From CAYFVR01 sp046541515 (lineage in GTDB: Bacteria; Desulfobacterota; Desulfobacteria; Desulfobacterales; Desulfococcaceae), in contig JBKHDD010000053.1 of NCBI GenBank assembly GCA_046541515.1, positions 1 to 26,882 on the forward strand: a DNA stretch of 26,882 bases. Direction: 5' to 3'. The position numbers were made by a program, and so were the translations under genes. Below, piece after piece: positions 1-8,685 of this stretch; within the stretch, counting starts at the first letter, position 1, and each line of letters opens with the position of its first letter. The notes under the pieces are model-generated. The model did no database searches and was not told where the DNA came from. It saw only the letters and a list, made by a program, of their open reading frames with translations.

Positions 1-914
1 TCCATCTCCGCCAGCAGATTTTCGAAGTCTCCGGGCGTGAAGGCGTAGGTCTCCCGGCAGAACTCGCAGGTCAGAATTGTCTCCTCGGTCCGCTTCGCCA
101 GGGCGGCCACCTCATCCCGGCCCAGGGCCACCAGGGCCTGCTCGAAGCGCTCGCGGCCGCAATGGCACCGAAACCGCAGGGTTCGCTGTTCCAGATTTCG
201 AAAGGGCACGTCGCCGTAAATGGCGGCCAGCATGTGTTCCGGCCGTCGCCCCTCCCGCAACTGTTCGGTCACCGGCGGCAGGGCCCGGATGTGGTCGATC
301 AGGCGGTCCACCAGTTCGGGATCGGCGCCGGGCAGGGACTGGACCAGAAACCCGCCCGCCGCCGTCACGCCGGCGGCGTCCTGAAAGACGCCTACCCCGA
401 CAGCGGAAGGCACTTGTTCCGACTCCAGAAAGTAGTGGGCCAGATCCTCTCCGATTTCGCCGGTGTTCAGACGGACCACGCTCCGGTACGGCTCCCGCAG
501 GCCCAGGTCTCGGGTGACGGTCAGAAAGCCGGCGCGACCCAAGGCCCCGGCCACGTCGGGCCGGCCGTTCCGGGCCGGAAGATCCACCTGGGGATTGCCC
601 GCGTAGCCGGAAACCGCGCCTTCTCCGTCGGCCTCCACCAGGATTTTTCCCAGGGGTCCGCTCCCTTCGAATTTCAGCGCCACCCGGTCCCGGTCCTTCA
701 GCAACGCGCCCATCAGGGCGCCGCCGGTGAGCGCCCGGCCCAGCGCCGCGGCGGCGGTGGGCCAGGTCCCGTGGCGGCGACAGGTTTCCGCCACCAGCTC
801 GGTGGTCACGCAGGCGATGGCCCGCACCCCGCCGTCCTCGGCCAGGGAGCGGACCCAATAGTCGGCCCGATGATCGGCTGGGCGACCGACTTGATTGTCG
901 GATGCTTGGGTCAT
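1..914 (-). CDS. hslO: Hsp33 redox-regulated chaperone (3' end cut by window)
   Basis: This is the cytoplasmic holdase Hsp33, which is activated when its zinc-binding cysteines are oxidised and which protects unfolding proteins during oxidative stress. The translation begins MTQASDNQVGRPADH and shows the family features: an N-terminal domain with FEGSGPLGKILVEADGEG and VSGYAGNP, and a C-terminal zinc site. The four cysteines are in the Hsp33 pattern C-x-C (residues 250 and 252, CHC) and C-x2-C (283 and 286, CEFC), so the redox switch is intact. About 304 codons are visible and the window edge cuts the gene within a few residues of the usual end. The ATG is preceded by GGAGAAAG at good spacing. 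The MFS gene lies 88 bp upstream on the same strand, with no obvious terminator between them, so cotranscription is possible. Identity is secure; the missing stop codon is only a window effect. Confidence 0.95.
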   Translation of the reverse strand, partial: MTQASDNQVGRPADHRADYWVRSLAEDGGVRAIACVTTELVAETCRRHGTWPTAAAALGRALTGGALMGALLKDRDRVALKFEGSGPLGKILVEADGEGAVSGYAGNPQVDLPARNGRPDVAGALGRAGFLTVTRDLGLREPYRSVVRLNTGEIGEDLAHYFLESEQVPSAVGVGVFQDAAGVTAAGGFLVQSLPGADPELVDRLIDHIRALPPVTEQLREGRRPEHMLAAIYGDVPFRNLEQRTLRFRCHCGRERFEQALVALGRDEVAALAKRTEETILTCEFCRETYAFTPGDFENLLAEM

Positions 915-1002
915 GCCGTTCTTTCTCCAGATGTTTCGACGACCCGTTGGAAGCCGGGCCGAAACGGAATGGGTCTATTCAGGGGAAGAATGTGGGCGCG
1001 GG

Positions 1003-2325
1003 TCATTCCCGCATGGCCTCGGCGGGAGGGCCCGGGTTGGACGCCGCCTTGGAAAACCGGGACGGCGGGGGCCCGGGAACGCCCCCCTCGTTCTCTCGCC
1101 GGTCGGCTTCCCGAACGCGGAGCGGCGGCTCGATCTCGGGATCGGGACGCAGGGTGCACAGGGTAAAAAGCACCACCCCGGTCAGCATGGTCGCCACGCC
1201 GAAAACGAAGATCATCCGCAACGGAAACAGGTCCATCAGAATGCCCGAGGCAAACGCGCCGATCATCATGCCGACGCTGTGGCTCACCGTCATAAGGGCC
1301 ATCATGGCGCCCATGGCCCTCTTGGAGGCCCCCTTTTGCACGGCGATGGCCATCAAAGGGGCCATGGCCAGGCTGCCCCCGATGCCGAAGAGGATATTGG
1401 CCAGAAAAAGGTCCCAGAATCCCCGGGCCATCTCGAAGGCCCCCATGGACGAAGCCACCCCCATCCCGCCCAGGATGATCATTCGCCGCTTGTCGCTTCG
1501 ATCGGCCAGTATGCCCATGGGGGTCTGAAGCAGGCCGCTGGTGAACACGCCCAAAGTGACCAGCACGCCGATGGCAGAACTGGAGAGGGAGAATTCCGCG
1601 TCGGCGTAGACCGGCAGAAATCCCCAGACCGTGCCGATGCAGGCGGTGTAAACCAGACGGAAGATGAAAATGCCGTCCACGGTGCGGTCCGCCAGCAGAT
1701 GCCGCCAGGACACCGCCGGAACGCCCTGGGCGGTGTTCCGCTCCAGCCGAACCGGCGGCAGCAGAAACAGGCTCATCAGAAAGGCGGCAAAGGTCAGCGC
1801 GCCCATGGTCAGGAAGGCGGCGTCCAGCCCCCATCGGTCGTTGAGCAGGCCGCCCATGAGCGGCCCCAGGCTGAGGCCGATGAAAATGGACATGTTGAAC
1901 AGGCCCATCACCGCGCCCTCCCGGCTCGGGGGCGTCAGGTCGCCCACATAGGCCTGGCAGACCGGCATGATCATGGCCGAGGCGATGCCCTGGACGAAGC
2001 GGATGACGATCAGGCTTTCCACGTCGTGGACGGCGAGAAAGGCCACGGAAACCAAGGCGTAGCCCAAGAGCCCGGCCACGATGTAGGGTTTGCGGCCGCC
2101 GCGGTCCGACCGGCGGCCGAAGTAGGGCAGAAAAAAGGCGCGGGAGAGGGCGAAGGCGCCGAAGATGAGGCCGATGTAGAGCCCCCCGGCGCCGAGATCG
2201 TGGGCGTACACCGGAAGCAGGGGCACCACGATCCCCACGCCGGTGATCGACGTGAAGATCGAAAAAAACAATGTGGCGAACACCCGCCGATCCAGTTGGC
2301 GGGGTGGGGAATCCGAAGTGATCAT
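1003..2325 (-). CDS. MFS transporter, drug:H+ antiporter-like
   Basis: A 440-residue inner-membrane major facilitator protein with about 12 hydrophobic segments in two halves and a central cytoplasmic loop near residues 190-215. The motif-A region between helices 2 and 3 reads GRRSDRGGRKP, and a second copy after helix 8 reads DRSDKRR, as in DHA1-type multidrug exporters. The substrate cannot be told from sequence. The last 45 or so residues form a charged, proline-rich hydrophilic tail, longer than usual. I chose the ATG giving MITSDSPPRQLDRR because the first helix follows at once. An in-frame TTG 36 bp further upstream (at 2361) would add 12 residues and has a GGGAGG about 13 nt before it, so the start is not certain. 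The gene is divergent from the DUF47 gene and reads toward hslO. Confidence 0.88.
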   Translation of the reverse strand: MITSDSPPRQLDRRVFATLFFSIFTSITGVGIVVPLLPVYAHDLGAGGLYIGLIFGAFALSRAFFLPYFGRRSDRGGRKPYIVAGLLGYALVSVAFLAVHDVESLIVIRFVQGIASAMIMPVCQAYVGDLTPPSREGAVMGLFNMSIFIGLSLGPLMGGLLNDRWGLDAAFLTMGALTFAAFLMSLFLLPPVRLERNTAQGVPAVSWRHLLADRTVDGIFIFRLVYTACIGTVWGFLPVYADAEFSLSSSAIGVLVTLGVFTSGLLQTPMGILADRSDKRRMIILGGMGVASSMGAFEMARGFWDLFLANILFGIGGSLAMAPLMAIAVQKGASKRAMGAMMALMTVSHSVGMMIGAFASGILMDLFPLRMIFVFGVATMLTGVVLFTLCTLRPDPEIEPPLRVREADRRENEGGVPGPPPSRFSKAASNPGPPAEAMRE

Positions 2326-2337
2326 GGGAGGTCTTGT

Positions 2338-2485
2338 ATCAGAACCGCCGGGAGACTTCAAAGGGGAATCCCGGCCTCCCGGGGATGAACGGGGGCGGCA
2401 GAAAGGGGTTGACGGAAACCGGGCGACGGATTATCAACACCCTCGATTTCGGCCCTTTTTCCCCAGCCCGAGGATCCCCTTGCCC
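2338..2485. promoter_or_regulatory. Divergent spacer with sigma70-type promoter for the DUF47 gene
   Basis: On the plus strand TTGACG (2409-2414) is followed after exactly 17 bp by TATCAA (2432-2437), a good match to the -35 box and a fair match to the -10 box. This would give a leader of about 40 nt before the DUF47 ATG. A G+C-rich near-palindrome (ATCCCGG paired with CCGGGGAT, about 2368-2386) lies between this promoter and the MFS start and could form a hairpin in the MFS leader. I see no clear minus-strand promoter. Confidence 0.5.
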
Positions 2486-3157
2486 ATGCGATTTCCCTTC
2501 ATTCCGCTCTTCCGGTCCGCCGCGCCCGTGGACGGCCTTCAGGAGCACGCCGCCAAGCTGAAGGAATGCACCTGGATTTTTCAGCACGCCATCGAATGTC
2601 ACATCCTGGGCAACTGCGAAAGCTTCGAGGAACTTCGGGAGAAAGTGAGCGCGCTGGAAGAGGAGGCGGACGGAATCAAGCGCCGGATTCGCGAAAAAAT
2701 GCCGGCGGCGATCATGATGCCGGTGGAAAAATTTCAGCTCTACAGCTACATGGCCGAACAGGACCGGGTGCTGGACGCCCTGGAGGACGCGCTGGACTGG
2801 ATCTCCTACCGGGAGCCGCCGGGGTTTCCGCCCGGCATCGAGAAGCAGTTTTTTCTGCTGATCGACGCCGTGATCGATCCGGTGGAGGAGATCAGCCCCA
2901 TGGTGACCCAAGCCGCCGCCTATTTCCGCAAACGAAGCAAAAAACAGCGAAAGCCGGTCATCGAAATCATCCGAAACATCCGCCGCCAGGCCCACGAAGC
3001 CGACAAGGCCGAGGACCTGGTCAAGCGCCAGATCTTCGCCGCCGACGCCGACCCGGTCACCCTCATCCACATGGTCCGGCTGGCCGAAATGCTGGGCGCG
3101 GTGGCCGACCACGCCGAAAACACCTCCGACCTTATGCTGGCCATGCTGGCCCGCTGA
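2486..3157 (+). CDS. DUF47 / TIGR00153 PhoU-like protein
   Basis: A 223-residue, almost wholly helical cytoplasmic protein of the DUF47 (TIGR00153) family, distantly related to PhoU. It begins MRFPFIPLFRSAAPVDGLQ, which fits the family start (a short basic and proline-containing segment, then long helices). It also carries the charged repeats EEEADGIKRRIREKM and EADKAEDLVKRQIF, where PhoU-like proteins hold metal ions. DUF47 proteins usually sit beside a PiT-type phosphate transporter and are thought to regulate it. No such transporter lies next to this gene: the upstream neighbour is a divergent MFS gene and the downstream neighbour a convergent kinase gene. The ATG at 2486 was preferred to upstream in-frame starts because a GAGGAT lies about 12 nt before it and the family homology starts here. 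The stop is only 4 bp from the stop of the convergent kinase. Confidence 0.85.
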   Translation: MRFPFIPLFRSAAPVDGLQEHAAKLKECTWIFQHAIECHILGNCESFEELREKVSALEEEADGIKRRIREKMPAAIMMPVEKFQLYSYMAEQDRVLDALEDALDWISYREPPGFPPGIEKQFFLLIDAVIDPVEEISPMVTQAAAYFRKRSKKQRKPVIEIIRNIRRQAHEADKAEDLVKRQIFAADADPVTLIHMVRLAEMLGAVADHAENTSDLMLAMLAR

Positions 3158-3161
3158 ATCC

Positions 3162-5504
3162 CTACTCGCCGTCCGCCCCCGGCGCCTCCCCGCCGCCGTC
3201 CGGGAAAAGCCCCTCCAGGGTTTCCCGAAGCTCCCGCAGGGAGTAGGGCTTGACCATGGCCGCGGCGAACCCGTGCCGCTGGAAATCGGCCATGATGGGA
3301 TCGGTGGCATATCCGCTGGAAACCACCGCCGTCACGTCGGGGTCCAGCTCTCGAATGCGGGCCAGCGCCTCCCGCCCGCCCATGCCGCCGGGAACCGTCA
3401 GATCCAGGATCACCAAATCATACCCCCGGCCTTTCTTTTGGGCGTGCCGGTAGGCGTCCACCGCCTCCGCCCCGTCCTCGGTCACGGTTGCCTCGTAGCC
3501 CAGCCGGCGAAGCATTTGCCGAACCAGCAACTGGATGGTCTTTTCGTCGTCCATGACCAGGGCGTGGCGACGGCGTTTTTCGCCCGCCAAGGCGGCGGAT
3601 TCCTCGGCTTCCGGGGACGCCGGAGCGGCCTCCTCGGCGGCGGGCAGGTAAAGGTGGACGGTGGTGCCCGCGCCGGGGCGGGAAACGGCGTCCACGTATC
3701 CCCCGTGGCTCTTCAGCACCGAAAAGGTGGTGGCCAGCCCCATGCCGACGCCCTTTTCCGGCCCCTTGGCCTTGGTGGTAAAATAGGGGTCGAAGATCTT
3801 CCCGAGATGCTCCTCCGGGATGCCGGCCCCGGAATCGGCCACCGCGATCCGGACGTAATCGCCGGGCTTCAGGGGCAGATGGTCTTGCCCGGATTCCCGC
3901 CGGTGGTTTTCCGCGCGGATCTCCACCTCGCCGCCCGCGGGCATGGCCTCCCGGGCGTTGTTCACCACGTTGATGACGGCCTGCTGAATCTGCCGGATGT
4001 CGATCCGGACCCGCCAGAGATCGTCTGGAAACCGAAACAGCGGCCGGATGTTGGCCCCGGCGCAGGCCAGGTTGGCGGCGTCGCGAACCGCCCCGTCCAC
4101 CGCCATGACCTTTCGCACGTGGCCGCCGCCCCGGGAAAAGGTGATGAAGCGGCCGGTCACCTCCGTGGCCCGCTGGCAGGCCCGCTCGGATTCCACCAAA
4201 AGCTGGTACAGCTCCCCCTGGTGGTCGGTATAATCCTGCGCCAGGGAGATGTTGCCCATGATGATCATCAGCAGATTGTTGAAATCGTGGGCGATGCCCC
4301 CGGCCAGCGTGGCCACCGACTCCAGCTTCTGCACCTTGAGGAGTTCGTCCTCCACCCGCTTGCGGACCGTCACGTCCTCGATGGCGGCCACCATGCCGTC
4401 GGGACGGCCTTCGGGGTCGAGGATGGGCGACGCGTTGATCTGAAGCTGCCGCCGGCCGCCGTCGCCCACCTCCACCGCCAGGCTCGCCCCGTGAACCTGC
4501 CGGCCGCTGGCCATGACCCGGCGAAAGGGCAGCGACTCCGCCGGCAGGGGATTGCCTTCGGCGTCGGCGATGGCCCACCGGGGATCGTCGAAGGTGCGGT
4601 CTTTGAGTTCCTCCTCGGAAAGGCCGAAGAGGTTCTGGGCGTAGGAATTGGTATAGGAGAGCCGGCCCTCGCGGTCCACGACCATGATGCCCACGGGACT
4701 GGTTTCCATCACCCGATGCAGCAGATCCCGCTCCCGGCGAAACCGCATCTGGGCCCGCTTGGTCTGGGTGATGTCCGACACGTGCACCACCATGCAGTCG
4801 GAATGGGTTTCGCAGTCCAGAATGATGGAAACGCTGGTGCGGCCCCAGCGAACGCCGCCGTCTCTGTGGCGATAGCGCTGGTCCATGTGGAAATGGTCGA
4901 TCTCTCCGGAGGTCAGCCGCTGAAAATTCCGCAGACTGACGTCCACGTCTTCGGGATGGATGACGTCGGTCACGTTCAAATCCAGGAGCTGGGCCTCGGA
5001 ATAGCCCAGGATTTCGCAGATGCCCTTGTTGACCTGAAGAAATCGGCCGTCCCGCCGGAGAATGGCGGTGCCGGCGGCGGCGTGAAAAAAGGCGTTCCGG
5101 AACCGGGCCTCGCTGACCCGCAGACGACGGGCGAGTTGCCGTTTTTCGTAGGCCCGCAGCACCGCCATGTGGAGCATTTCCGAGTCGATGGGTTTCCGGA
5201 AGTAGTTTCCGGCCCCGGCGCGCATGGCGTCCACCGCGTTGTCCAGGTCGCCGTGTCCGGTGATGACGATGGTCTGCAGATCGCCCTGGATTTCCGCGGC
5301 CCGCTTCATCAGCTGGATGCCGTCCATGTCGGGCATCCGGATATCCGTCACCAGAACGTCGAATTCCCGCTCGGCCATGCGCGACAGCGCCTGGGTTCCC
5401 GAGTGGGCGGTGGCGATGTCGTACTGGTCCGATTCCTGCTCCAGGGCGGTCTTGATCAACCCGCACAGCGTAACTTCATCGTCCGCGATCAGAACGTGGA
5501 TCAC
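3162..5504 (-). CDS. Receiver-PAS-PAS-histidine kinase-receiver hybrid
   Basis: A 780-residue soluble hybrid sensor. Domains in order: an N-terminal receiver (about 1-120) with phospho-acceptor D54 in VTDIRMPDMDG and conserved K in FRKP; a PAS domain (about 135-250); a second PAS (about 265-385); a HisKA dimerisation domain with H406 in GGIAHDFNN; a HATPase_c domain with N-box NVVNNAREAM, G1 box ADSGAGIPEE and GVGMGLATTF; and a C-terminal receiver (about 655-770) with D701 in VILDLTVPGG. It has no membrane segment. The start is GTG at 5504 with GAGGAG 7-8 nt upstream, and the receiver begins directly (VIHVLIADDE). It is the last gene of the seven-gene minus-strand cluster, 40 bp after the preceding kinase. 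It could take phosphate at the first receiver from another cluster member and pass it on by its own kinase core. That is inference. Confidence 0.9.
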   Translation of the reverse strand: MIHVLIADDEVTLCGLIKTALEQESDQYDIATAHSGTQALSRMAEREFDVLVTDIRMPDMDGIQLMKRAAEIQGDLQTIVITGHGDLDNAVDAMRAGAGNYFRKPIDSEMLHMAVLRAYEKRQLARRLRVSEARFRNAFFHAAAGTAILRRDGRFLQVNKGICEILGYSEAQLLDLNVTDVIHPEDVDVSLRNFQRLTSGEIDHFHMDQRYRHRDGGVRWGRTSVSIILDCETHSDCMVVHVSDITQTKRAQMRFRRERDLLHRVMETSPVGIMVVDREGRLSYTNSYAQNLFGLSEEELKDRTFDDPRWAIADAEGNPLPAESLPFRRVMASGRQVHGASLAVEVGDGGRRQLQINASPILDPEGRPDGMVAAIEDVTVRKRVEDELLKVQKLESVATLAGGIAHDFNNLLMIIMGNISLAQDYTDHQGELYQLLVESERACQRATEVTGRFITFSRGGGHVRKVMAVDGAVRDAANLACAGANIRPLFRFPDDLWRVRIDIRQIQQAVINVVNNAREAMPAGGEVEIRAENHRRESGQDHLPLKPGDYVRIAVADSGAGIPEEHLGKIFDPYFTTKAKGPEKGVGMGLATTFSVLKSHGGYVDAVSRPGAGTTVHLYLPAAEEAAPASPEAEESAALAGEKRRRHALVMDDEKTIQLLVRQMLRRLGYEATVTEDGAEAVDAYRHAQKKGRGYDLVILDLTVPGGMGGREALARIRELDPDVTAVVSSGYATDPIMADFQRHGFAAAMVKPYSLRELRETLEGLFPDGGGEAPGADGE

Positions 5505-5544
5505 CCGCGACTCCTCATGATGGCCCGCGGCCGGGGCTCGCAAA

Positions 5545-6948
5545 TCAGCCCCGCCGCGGCAGTTTGACCCGCACCGTGGTGCCGAGCCCTTTTCGACTGT
5601 CGATCTCCAGAACGCCCTGGAGGCCGTTGACGATGCCGTGGACGATGGAGAGCCCGAGACCGGTGCCCTGGCCCGCCGGCTTTGTGGTAAAAAACGGTTC
5701 CAGGCATCGGTCCCGCTCCGTCTCGGTCATGCCCACGCCGTTGTCGATCACTTCGAACACCAGCCGGTCCCGGCGGCGCTCCATCCAGAGGCGCAGCACC
5801 ACCTCCTTCCGGAAGTCCGGCCCCGCCTCCGCCTCCCGAAGGTTCAGGGCGAATCGGGCGTTGGAAAGAAAATTGACCACGATCTGCTCGAACTGCTGCG
5901 GATTGAGCCGCACCGGGGGCAGGTCGTCGGCCACCTCGGTGTGGAGGTGAATCCGATGCTGGCGAAACTGCTCCCGAAAGAAAACCAGGCTGCGCTCCAC
6001 CAGTTCGGGAAGATCGGTTTCCTCCTCCCCGCCGTCCAGTCGGGCGTAGCCGCGCATGTTGTCGATGATGCGGGAGGCCCGGTCCACCTGCTCTCGAATC
6101 ACTTCCAGCCCCTCGATGATGCTCGGCTCTTCGAGTTGGCGGGCGGCCCGCCGCATCACCTGGCACTGCATGCTGATGATCGAGAGCGGCTGGTTGATTT
6201 CGTGGGCCACGCCGGTGGCCATTTCCCCGAGGCTGGAAAGCCGGCCGGCGTGAATGAGCTGGGCCTGCTTCTCCCGAAAGGCCTGTTCCGCCCGCCGACG
6301 CTCCTGGATTTCCCGGGTCAGCTCCCGGGCCCGCAATTCCAGCTCCTCGTTGAGACGGCGCAGTTCGTCCTCGGTGCGCCGCCGTTCGGAGACGTCCATC
6401 AACGAACAAAGCACCACGGGGCCCGGCCCCTCGCCGGCGGTTTCCCGCAACAGCAAAAGGTCCATCCGCGCCCAGAAATCAAACCCCTCCCGCACCCGGA
6501 AACGGACCTCCGCGCACTGGCTGACCCGCCGGGCCCAGAGGTTGTCCAGGCAGGTCCGAAACTGGAGAATGCCGTCGTAGGGCACGAAAGCCTGCAATCG
6601 CTGGCCGACGAGGGCCTTGCGGGAGATGCCGAAATACCGGGACGCGGTGCGGTTGAGGTCCTGGATGACGCCGTCGGTGCTCAGAACCAGATACCCCACC
6701 GGGGAAAAGGTAAAAATATCGTTCAGATATTTCTGGGAGGATTCCAGCCGAGCCCGCACCTCCCGGAGTTCGTCGTTCTGCAGCTCCAGTTCGATCTGGT
6801 GAACGTTCAGCTCCTCGATATACTTCCGGAGATCGCCTTCGCCCCGGGGCGTCGCCTTGGAATCCTTTTCCTTGTAGATTTCCAGGGCCTTTTCCCGCAG
6901 ATCGTCCAGGCCTTCCTCGCCGTTGGTTCGGCTCGAATTCCGTTCCAT
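5545..6948 (-). CDS. Cytosolic PAS histidine kinase
   Basis: A 467-residue soluble sensor kinase. The first 70 residues are a charged helix (RKYIEELNVHQIELELQNDE), typical of the segment before PAS domains in this kinase type. A PAS domain follows (about 75-185, FSPVGYLVLSTDGVI), then a coiled coil (186-230), a HisKA domain with H249 in GVAHEINQPLS, and a HATPase_c domain with N-box NFLSNARFAL, DNGVGM, FFTTKPAGQGTGLGLSI. All catalytic motifs are present. It has no receiver and no transmembrane helix, so it senses something in the cytoplasm. Its ATG follows the stop of the upstream receiver gene by 9 nt. The only Shine-Dalgarno-like bases (GCGAGG) abut the ATG, so translation may depend on ribosomes finishing the receiver. 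The receiver just upstream is a natural phosphotransfer partner, though this is not shown. Confidence 0.9.
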   Translation of the reverse strand: MERNSSRTNGEEGLDDLREKALEIYKEKDSKATPRGEGDLRKYIEELNVHQIELELQNDELREVRARLESSQKYLNDIFTFSPVGYLVLSTDGVIQDLNRTASRYFGISRKALVGQRLQAFVPYDGILQFRTCLDNLWARRVSQCAEVRFRVREGFDFWARMDLLLLRETAGEGPGPVVLCSLMDVSERRRTEDELRRLNEELELRARELTREIQERRRAEQAFREKQAQLIHAGRLSSLGEMATGVAHEINQPLSIISMQCQVMRRAARQLEEPSIIEGLEVIREQVDRASRIIDNMRGYARLDGGEEETDLPELVERSLVFFREQFRQHRIHLHTEVADDLPPVRLNPQQFEQIVVNFLSNARFALNLREAEAGPDFRKEVVLRLWMERRRDRLVFEVIDNGVGMTETERDRCLEPFFTTKPAGQGTGLGLSIVHGIVNGLQGVLEIDSRKGLGTTVRVKLPRRG

Positions 6949-6957
6949 CCTCGCCGC

Positions 6958-7431
6958 TCAGGCGCCGCCGGCGGATTCGGCCTCGCCCTCCGGCAACGAG
7001 GCCACCCCGAACCAGAATTCGGTGAATCCCCGAATGGCGGCGTACAGGGTTTCGGGGTCCGAAGGCTTGCGAATGAAGCTGTTGGCGCCCAGACCGTAGC
7101 ACCGGTCCACTTCCGCGCCGGCGGGATTTCCGGTCATCACGATCACCGGGATGCGCCGCAGCTCCGGGTCCCCCTTGATGCGAAAGAGCACCTCCTTCCC
7201 GTTCATTCCGGGCAGGTCCAGGTCCAGCAGGATCGCCCCGGGCCGGGGGGAATCGGCCGGATCGGCGTGTTCGCCCTCTCGAAACAGGTAGGCCAGGGCC
7301 AGGGGACCGGTTTCGAACCGCCGAAGGGGCGGCGACGCCCCGGCCCGGCGCAACGCCCGCCGAATGGCCAGAAAGTCGGCCTCGCTGTCTTCAATAATCA
7401 AAATCGGCGCTCGATTCTTCCCCGCTTCCAC
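6958..7431 (-). CDS. Stand-alone response regulator, Rcp1-like receiver
   Basis: A 157-residue single receiver with no output domain. The acidic pocket (IIEDSEAD), phospho-acceptor D70 in ILLDLDLPGMNG, the T in VIVMTGN and the K in FIRKP are all present. The LDLPGMNGKEVL pattern and the long insert after the second strand match the Rcp1-type receivers that serve phytochrome-like or SHDLREPL-type kinases. The start is GTG at 7431 with GGAGGG 6 nt upstream. This places the first 41 bp of the gene inside the end of the upstream kinase gene, so the two are likely co-translated and their products are the best-supported cognate pair in the window. Longer in-frame starts would add low-complexity sequence that only mirrors the kinase reading frame. 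Without an output domain it must signal by protein contact or pass phosphate onward. Confidence 0.88.
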   Translation of the reverse strand: MEAGKNRAPILIIEDSEADFLAIRRALRRAGASPPLRRFETGPLALAYLFREGEHADPADSPRPGAILLDLDLPGMNGKEVLFRIKGDPELRRIPVIVMTGNPAGAEVDRCYGLGANSFIRKPSDPETLYAAIRGFTEFWFGVASLPEGEAESAGGA

Positions 7432-8269
7432 AATATCCCTCCAGCGTAAAAAAGAAAGTGGTTCCATTTCCGGGGGTGGACTCCAGCCAGAGCCAGCCCC
7501 CGTGACAGCGGACAATCTTGCGGGCGATGGCCAGACCGGCGCCGCTGCCGCCGCCGAATTCGCTCGGGCCATGCAGTCTTCGAAAAATGGTGAAGATCTC
7601 CTCCTGCCGGTCCGGCGGAATGCCGATGCCGTTGTCCCGAACCCGGAACACCGGACATTCCCCGCCCGGGGAGACGTCGATTTCCACCCGGGGCGCCGGC
7701 GATTGATTGTATTTGAGCCCGTTGGCGATCAGGTTCCGAAACAAATCCTGGGTCAGCACGGGATCGCAGGGGACCACCGGCAACTTGCGGACCCGCCGGA
7801 TCTCGCCCCCGCCCTCGGCCAGCAAGACCCCGAGGGACTCTTCCACGGCGTCCAGCACTTCGTCGATATCCGTGGGAACGATCCGCATGCCGTCTTGGCC
7901 GATCCGGGCAAATCGCCGGATCACCCGCACCTGCTCGTCCATCCGGCGGGCCATGCGGCCCAGGGTCTCCAGCATGTCCCGGCTTTCCGGATCGATGCGG
8001 TCGGCCAGATCGCTTTCCAGAAACGCGGCAAGATTGTAAATGCCCCGCAACGGCTCCCGCAGGTCGTGGGCCACCACGTGGGCGAAATCGTCCAGCTCCC
8101 GGACGGTGCGCTCCAGCTCCGCCGTGCGGCGTTCCACCTCCGCCTCCAGTGCCCGGCGGCTTCGGCGCAAAGCCGCCTCCCGGGCACGCAGACGACGGCA
8201 CAGCCGCCACGCGGCCGCCCCCATCGCCGCGGCCGCCAGGGCGGCCAGTCCGGCCAGCGGCCCCGTCAC
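7391..8269 (-). CDS. Membrane-anchored histidine kinase (AHDLREPL type)
   Basis: A 292-residue kinase with one hydrophobic, alanine-rich segment at residues 2-22 followed by WRLCRRLRAREAALRR. This suggests an N-terminal membrane anchor with everything else in the cytoplasm and almost no external sensor. A coiled coil (about 30-60) leads to HisKA with H68 in VVAHDLREPLRG, then HATPase_c with N-box NLIANGLKYNQ, DNGIGIPP, FRRLHGPSEFGGGSGAGLAI. This kinase subfamily, shared with cyanobacterial phytochromes, normally pairs with Rcp1-like receivers, and such a receiver overlaps its 3' end. It starts with GTG, and the sequence GTGA gives both its start and the stop of the preceding receiver gene. 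With no sensory domain of its own it may be an amplifier or be driven by a partner protein; that is inference. Confidence 0.88.
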   Translation of the reverse strand: MTGPLAGLAALAAAAMGAAAWRLCRRLRAREAALRRSRRALEAEVERRTAELERTVRELDDFAHVVAHDLREPLRGIYNLAAFLESDLADRIDPESRDMLETLGRMARRMDEQVRVIRRFARIGQDGMRIVPTDIDEVLDAVEESLGVLLAEGGGEIRRVRKLPVVPCDPVLTQDLFRNLIANGLKYNQSPAPRVEIDVSPGGECPVFRVRDNGIGIPPDRQEEIFTIFRRLHGPSEFGGGSGAGLAIARKIVRCHGGWLWLESTPGNGTTFFFTLEGYCGSGEESSADFDY

Positions 8270-8685
8270 GGAACGGCGCGGTTCTCCGCGCAGGTCCGTT
8301 CGCCGCTCAACAGATCCCGAATCAGCGCCACGGCGTGGTTCATGTCGAAGGGTTTGGTCACATAGGCGCAGGCGCCCATTTCCAGGGCCCGGCGGCGGCT
8401 TTTTTCCCGGCCCAGCACCGTGAACATCACCACCGGAACGTCGGCGGTTTTCGGGTTGGACTTGATCCGCTTCAAAATTTGGAACCCGTCCTGGCCGGGC
8501 AGAAAAACGTCCAGCAGAATGAGATCCGGCGTTTCCTCCCGCAGCCGGCTCAGCCCTTCCTCGCCCCGTTCGAAAACGAGAGGATGGATGCCCTCCCGCC
8601 GCAACAACACGTTCAGCAGTTTTCGGTTGGCCTCGTCGTCGTCGATCACGAGAACGACGGGCCGTTTTTCGGCCGTTTCACTCAT
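8266..8685 (-). CDS. Stand-alone response regulator receiver
   Basis: A 139-residue single-domain receiver (MSETAEKRPVVLVIDDDEAN). The acidic pair, phospho-acceptor D59 in LILLDVFLPGQDG, the T of VMFTVLG and the K of VTKPFD are conserved, so it should accept phosphate. Only a short tail of about 15 residues follows the receiver, so there is no output domain. The gene overlaps the end of the CheB-CheR gene by 8 bp and its stop overlaps the GTG of the next kinase (GTGA). It is therefore translated tightly between a chemotaxis-type modifier and a kinase. The overlap says the three products are needed together; which kinase phosphorylates it is unknown. Confidence 0.9.
   Translation of the reverse strand: MSETAEKRPVVLVIDDDEANRKLLNVLLRREGIHPLVFERGEEGLSRLREETPDLILLDVFLPGQDGFQILKRIKSNPKTADVPVVMFTVLGREKSRRRALEMGACAYVTKPFDMNHAVALIRDLLSGERTCAENRAVP

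Noticed and set aside
3273..5567. 764-codon open frame on the plus strand opposite the hybrid kinase
   Set aside because: Long antisense frame typical of G+C-rich genes; its translation is low-complexity (rich in G, H, P, V) with no domain, while the minus strand encodes an intact kinase.
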